NCBI GenBank assembly: GCA_022661535.1
Contig: JAKULF010000003.1
Location: 5,084,001-5,148,000 of the forward strand
DNA from: Eutypa lata
Taxonomy: Eukaryota > Ascomycota > Sordariomycetes > Xylariales > Diatrypaceae
DNA: 64,000 bases
Direction of reading: 5' to 3'
Of this stretch, positions 60,218-64,000 are shown one piece after another (the stretch's first letter is position 1; every line of letters begins with the position of its first letter). The notes under the pieces are model-generated. The model was not told the origin of the DNA. It searched no databases and was given only the letters and a program-made list of their open reading frames with translations. The translations under genes were made by a program, and so were the position numbers.

Positions 60218-61052
60218 ACGGTTTGTAGTGCGTAGGAAGTAGGTAGGGGAAAGGAAGAATGAAATGAAGTGCTTGCGTCTCTCTGGCTTCGGCTCGCGGG
60301 CAGTACGTAAATTTCAAAGTCGCGGGCGCTTAACTGCCTGCGCCGTCGGGCCAATGAGGGAGCGCGAGGGGTCGATGGAGCCTTGCTGCACGACACACCC
60401 ACCGCAAGACGGGGACGACGGCGCTTCCTGATTGGATAGGTTAGTGCCCTTCTTTCTTCTCGATCGGCGCTTAAAACAGAAAAATAAAACTGGTGGACGG
60501 AAAGAGAAAGGGCGATAGCGAAGGGGGATCCAGGTGCCAGGGGACCTTGAACCCCAGCCGCTCTCCCCTGTCGGCAGCAGTCAAAAAAGAACATTATCGA
60601 ACCCCCTGCCCTACCATGCATCTTCCAGGATCTCGGGACTTGCTAGTTTAACTTAACTTATTAGCGACCTTTTGCTGGCAACTTGGCCCCTAGGTTGCTT
60701 CGAGTTTAACGTGTAGGTATTGTACAAACTTAAACAAGTACGTAGTAGACAGGCAGGCTATGTATGGCCAAGTAGCAGGAGGAGACAGACACTATCCACG
60801 GCGCTTGTGAGGGTTTTTATCTATTTAAAGTTAACTACATAGGGGGGTGGGCTGCTGCAACTGTCGGCTAGCGAACAACTACCATGATGTGTGCGATCTT
60901 TCGCGGGGTAACAAAGGTTGGTTAGGTAGGACTATTTGGAACCCGCGTCTTGGCTGTAGAGATCATCTGAGCAGCTGCTGTTGAAGAATTACACGATAGT
61001 GGTGTGTAAGTTCTACCTTATGCCGCCTATGTGTGTGCATGTGCATCTACTA

Positions 61053-61083
61053 TGCGTTGCGTTGCGTTGCGTTGCGTTGCGTT
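61053..61083. repeat. (TGCGT)6 microsatellite
   Basis: Six perfect pentanucleotide copies in intergenic DNA. Confidence 0.85.
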
Positions 61084-62108
61084 CCGCTGGTTGCAATGCT
61101 TCTTAAGACTATTTGTTTTTTACTTCTCAGAAATGTCCATGATCTGGTAACGATCTTCGTTAGGGATCCGCAGGGGAGTTCGCGTGAGATCAAAAATAAC
61201 CAAAATTTATTATGGAGTCGCAGACGACGGCCAATCTCCGCGACCAGAGATCCTAAGCTCAATGCACCAAGGCAAACACCACCACCACCACCAACCTTCT
61301 CATTTTCCTTTTGACACTTCCAAAGGGCCGCATCTGGGGTCGCGTCCAGACCGCAATAATAACCAATATCGCCTCCTATAGCAGACCACAATAAAATAAA
61401 TAAATAAACAAACATACGCACACACGCACGCACAGCTCAAAGTCGGTGTGGCTAGGATAGGACCAAGACTAGTCCTAGGCAGTTCATACATGCAGCCTAA
61501 ACACAAGATGTTATTGGGCCTTAACTACTATAATATCCAGTAGGTCTTAAGTTAGGTACACGAAAAAGTGACTCCATCGCAGTAAGCAGCTGGCCCGCTT
61601 CATTTGCCTCCCATGTACCTAATTCCAAACAAGTTGCCCCCCCCCCCTCGACGTTTTTGAAAATCCATCCCTCCTTGGTATCGCTTCACAAGTATGAGAG
61701 AGACCGTGGACGCCGCCAGCAACGCCAATGAACTCCATCACAATATGTGATCAGACATTTCCAACCCGGACCGGGGTAAGTACGCCACATAATTGCGTAA
61801 AATAAAATAATAAAATATAGCCGTAAGTCATAGCATCTCTCGAGCATTGGGGGTTCAGTGACCCCCCCACTCAGAGAAGGATGATGTGGTTGTTGTTGAG
61901 TCTATGGTTAATTGCAAATAATATAATTGGTTGAGAAAGAGAATGGCTCGATGCCGTAGATGGTGACAAAAGGAAAGATGGACCAAAGGACTAGTGTTGT
62001 TGGTGTTGTTTAAGGGCCATAATATGTGTATATGAAACGTGATGTAGACTTTAGTTGATTCGGAGTGGTGGGCAGAGGAAGGGGAATGAATTGATACATG
62101 TTGTGAGA

Positions 62109-62870
62109 TTAAGCCGAATTGGTTCGAGTCGTTGTTGCTGCTGCTGCCGCCGCCGCCGCCGCCGTCGCCGCCGCTAGTCCCTGGGTCTTGGAGCAGTCCG
62201 AGTGAGTCTTCCGTCTCTTGCCCTTCGGCGCCGGGTTCATCCTCGGCGTATAAGTGACGGTCCTCGTAACCACCTCCCTGATATGCCTGACGCTCTTCCC
62301 CGAGGATTTGGTTGCTCTGCTATCCTGCGAGTACCGCGCCTTCAAAGCTGCCTCCCAGTCGAACGGCGAGCGCACCGATCTCGCACTGAACGGCGACCTG
62401 GCTGTTGTTGCGCTGAGGGGCGAGTCTAGATTAGATAGCGCCGGCGATGGGGGGAGGTGCAGGCTGGGAAACGATGTCGCGCCCGTGGGTGGTGCAGACA
62501 TCGGCTGCGTGGGCTGCGAGCCGAAAGGTGCGCTAGTGGGCGACGACTTGTGGCTACCGCATTTGCAAGAGCAGTCTGTTTGTTCGCTGCTGGCGGTCGA
62601 CGGGACCGATTCCTGCGCCGAATCCTCTTCCGTCGTGCTTCCTGATCTCTTCCCCGGCACTATGGGCGAGGGCATCGACATGGACTTGAGGAAGTCCATG
62701 TAAGCCACAGGCGGCGTGATTGGCGTCTTGTCGCCACTGGGGAACTCCTCCTTGATGAAATCCGGGACTGCTGATAGGGGGGTCCTCGCCGACAGAGCAG
62801 AGAGCTCCGAGGGGAAGGTTGCCGTGACGGGCGTGGTTAGCTGCGCGAGCTTTGGCTTGCTTGTAGGCAT
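62109..62870 (-). CDS. Ser/Pro-rich conserved fungal protein with polyalanine tail
   Basis: A single exon of 253 aa. No enzyme domain is recognised. Features in order: a TPITPPVAYMDFLKSM block (about 49-64); a Cys cluster DCSCKCGSH (about 99-107); repeated short Ser-Pro motifs (SPAL, LDSPLS, RSPFS, RSPFDWE), which are potential proline-directed kinase sites; RHIREVVTRTVTYTPRMNPAPKGKRRK (from about 196), whose KGKRRK could serve as a nuclear signal; and a polyalanine run near the C-terminus. This arrangement is familiar from uncharacterised proteins in other Pezizomycotina, but I know of no assigned function. The polyalanine is coded by a GCC/GCT repeat (about 62137-62175) and is likely to vary in length. 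The coding composition and the blocks above argue it is a real gene. Confidence 0.75.
   Translation of the reverse strand: MPTSKPKLAQLTTPVTATFPSELSALSARTPLSAVPDFIKEEFPSGDKTPITPPVAYMDFLKSMSMPSPIVPGKRSGSTTEEDSAQESVPSTASSEQTDCSCKCGSHKSSPTSAPFGSQPTQPMSAPPTGATSFPSLHLPPSPALSNLDSPLSATTARSPFSARSVRSPFDWEAALKARYSQDSRATKSSGKSVRHIREVVTRTVTYTPRMNPAPKGKRRKTHSDCSKTQGLAAATAAAAAAAAATTTRTNSA
62137..62175 (-). repeat. GCN trinucleotide repeat coding polyalanine
   Basis: Tandem GCT/GCC-type triplets near the 3' end of the Ser/Pro-rich gene encode a run of about 11-12 Ala, interrupted by Thr. Confidence 0.8.
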
Positions 62871-64000
62871 GATGGCGGTTCCCTTGGTAAGTCTGGGTGA
62901 CAGGTGATGTAATAGGTATAGATCCCTTAAAGGAAGTTCAAGTCAAGTGAATGACTTGGAGGAAGGGGAGGACGGGTAGGTGATCTAGATGCCTACAAGC
63001 TGCACAGACGAGTCGCCGTGAAGAGGAGAAAGGTCGTAGCCTAGAAGGAGTTTTGGTGTGAGAGAGGGAGGAGAGGTTATATTATGTGTTGCTCGGCAGC
63101 TCGAATTAGACCAGAGGGCTGCTTGGTAGTAGCGCGTGTGTCGACGTCGAAAAGAACCAGTAAGGCCTTGGCTTGCAGGCGCTGAGACAAAGGCGCCAAA
63201 CAGGATACTAAAATTGACCCCGCCAGAAACAACGACTTGACGTGACAGATCCGGATGGACGGGGTGTGTGCCCAGTAATGGTTGAGCAATGGGTGACCAG
63301 GGGGTGGGAAAGGGCTAAGACGCAGGAGGGCCAAGCTAGTGACCTTAGATAAGGCCTATAATAATAATAATGCTCTGGTCTGGGGATTGGGATTAAGACC
63401 CCAGTGTTATAAAGGATCCTCGTCTATTGATAGTTGAAACTATCAACTTGACTACCTATGCAGACAAGAAAGGTGATGTTAATAGGAAAGGATACTAAAG
63501 AAGGAATATGGTAGATTCAGAGTAGTAGACGAGGCCTCGGTTCTCTTCACACCCTGCTTCTTCTTCTTTTTTCTTCTTCTCGAGAAGATGGGTAGAGAGA
63601 GCAAGGGGATTGGCTGGTAGAGCGGCACGATGGAATATCTCGACTTTTCGGTAAGCGACTGGCACCGGACTGGCCAAGTCAAAATCTCGGGCGCGTGTGC
63701 TGAGCCTTGCTTTAGTTCATTTGGAGTTGCAGATGGGAGAAAGACAAGAGGGCGGCATGGGTTGGTACTTACGGTTCGTCACTGACTTCAAGTAGACTCT
63801 ACCAAAAGAATGTGGCCCGTGGGAAACAACCAGGCCCGTTCCCTGATCAAGAGATCTGAACAGAGATCTTATGTCTGATTGGTCTATATACCCTGCCGCC
63901 CGGGGTTTGGCGAGCACGAATATACTGTGGGGTCGTGGTTCGGCCTCGAGCGCTTGGAGGCTTCGAATGGGTATTCGGTACTTGGCCGACTTTGTAGTTT
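62871..64000. other. Upstream region and right edge
   Basis: There are 1.1 kb without a supportable gene. The left part is the promoter of the Ser/Pro-rich gene. Short open frames near 63077-63334 and 63479-63917 show no motif. A gene beginning outside the window cannot be excluded. Confidence 0.45.

Larger units (their letters stand above)
57903..62108. other. Long gene-poor interval
   Basis: There are 4.2 kb with no recognisable gene. It holds a GTGTA repeat at 60192-60217, a TGCGT repeat at 61053-61083 and TAGGTAGG-like words near 59371. The 186-codon open frame at 60061-60621 (-) has no motif. No transposon or RNA gene is identified. Confidence 0.5.

Noticed and set aside
60590..60620. 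TCGAACCCC, resembling a tRNA B-box complement
   Set aside because: No matching A box or acceptor pairing could be found nearby; likewise no other tRNA candidate held up.
60061..60621. 186-codon minus-strand frame
   Set aside because: No motif; contains a translated GTGTA microsatellite.

Overview
This is a stretch of nuclear DNA from a filamentous ascomycete, most likely a sordariomycete. Most genes carry short GT-AG introns (48-205 nt, one of 322 nt) with CTAAC/CTGAC-type branch sites. The recognisable proteins are typical of Pezizomycotina: CRZ1, alternative oxidase, MDM31, a GT69 mannosyltransferase, DUF4246 and Zn2Cys6 proteins. Gene models were built by hand from splice signals, reading phase and family recall; no alignment was run.

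Layout. 1-2428: no convincing gene. 2429-9409 (-): a giant, highly repetitive disordered and coiled-coil protein of about 2300 residues. 9410-15167: long gene-poor DNA. 15168-23000: an accessory-looking block with an intact DUF4246 gene (15168-17731), a small regulator with two tandem Zn2Cys6 clusters (19144-20486), a truncated zinc-type alcohol dehydrogenase relic (20591-20935) and a decayed short-chain dehydrogenase (22285-22990). 24023-26323 (-): CRZ1/CrzA. 26324-31383: gene-poor, rich in TAGGTAGG/CCTACCTA words.

31384-55322 is a mostly housekeeping block: alternative oxidase (-), eIF3j (+), MDM31/32 (-), PNO1 (+), a Rad60/Esc2-type SUMO-like protein (-), an FHA-like plus pseudokinase protein (-), LSm6 (+), a class I methyltransferase with 11-nt and 21-nt exons (-), a GT69 alpha-mannosyltransferase (+) and peroxisomal PXMP4 (-). 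57395-57902 (+) encodes a small secreted cysteine-containing protein. 62109-62870 (-) encodes a Ser/Pro-rich protein with a polyalanine tract. The rest is intergenic.

How the genes relate. PNO1, LSm6 and eIF3j serve ribosome assembly, RNA decay/splicing and translation initiation. AOX and MDM31 act in mitochondria, PXMP4 in peroxisomes, CRZ1 in calcium signalling, and the Rad60-type protein in genome stability. They are not a co-regulated operon. The 15-23 kb block, with a zinc-cluster regulator beside two broken redox enzymes and an oxygenase-like gene, looks like an eroded accessory or metabolic locus. I saw no tRNA, rRNA, CRISPR array or intact transposon.

The observations most worth following up are the double Zn2Cys6 protein with a matching intron in both clusters, the FHA-like pseudokinase, the giant W-K(n)-(EP)n repeat protein with its duplicated RGGKL unit, and the methyltransferase microexons.
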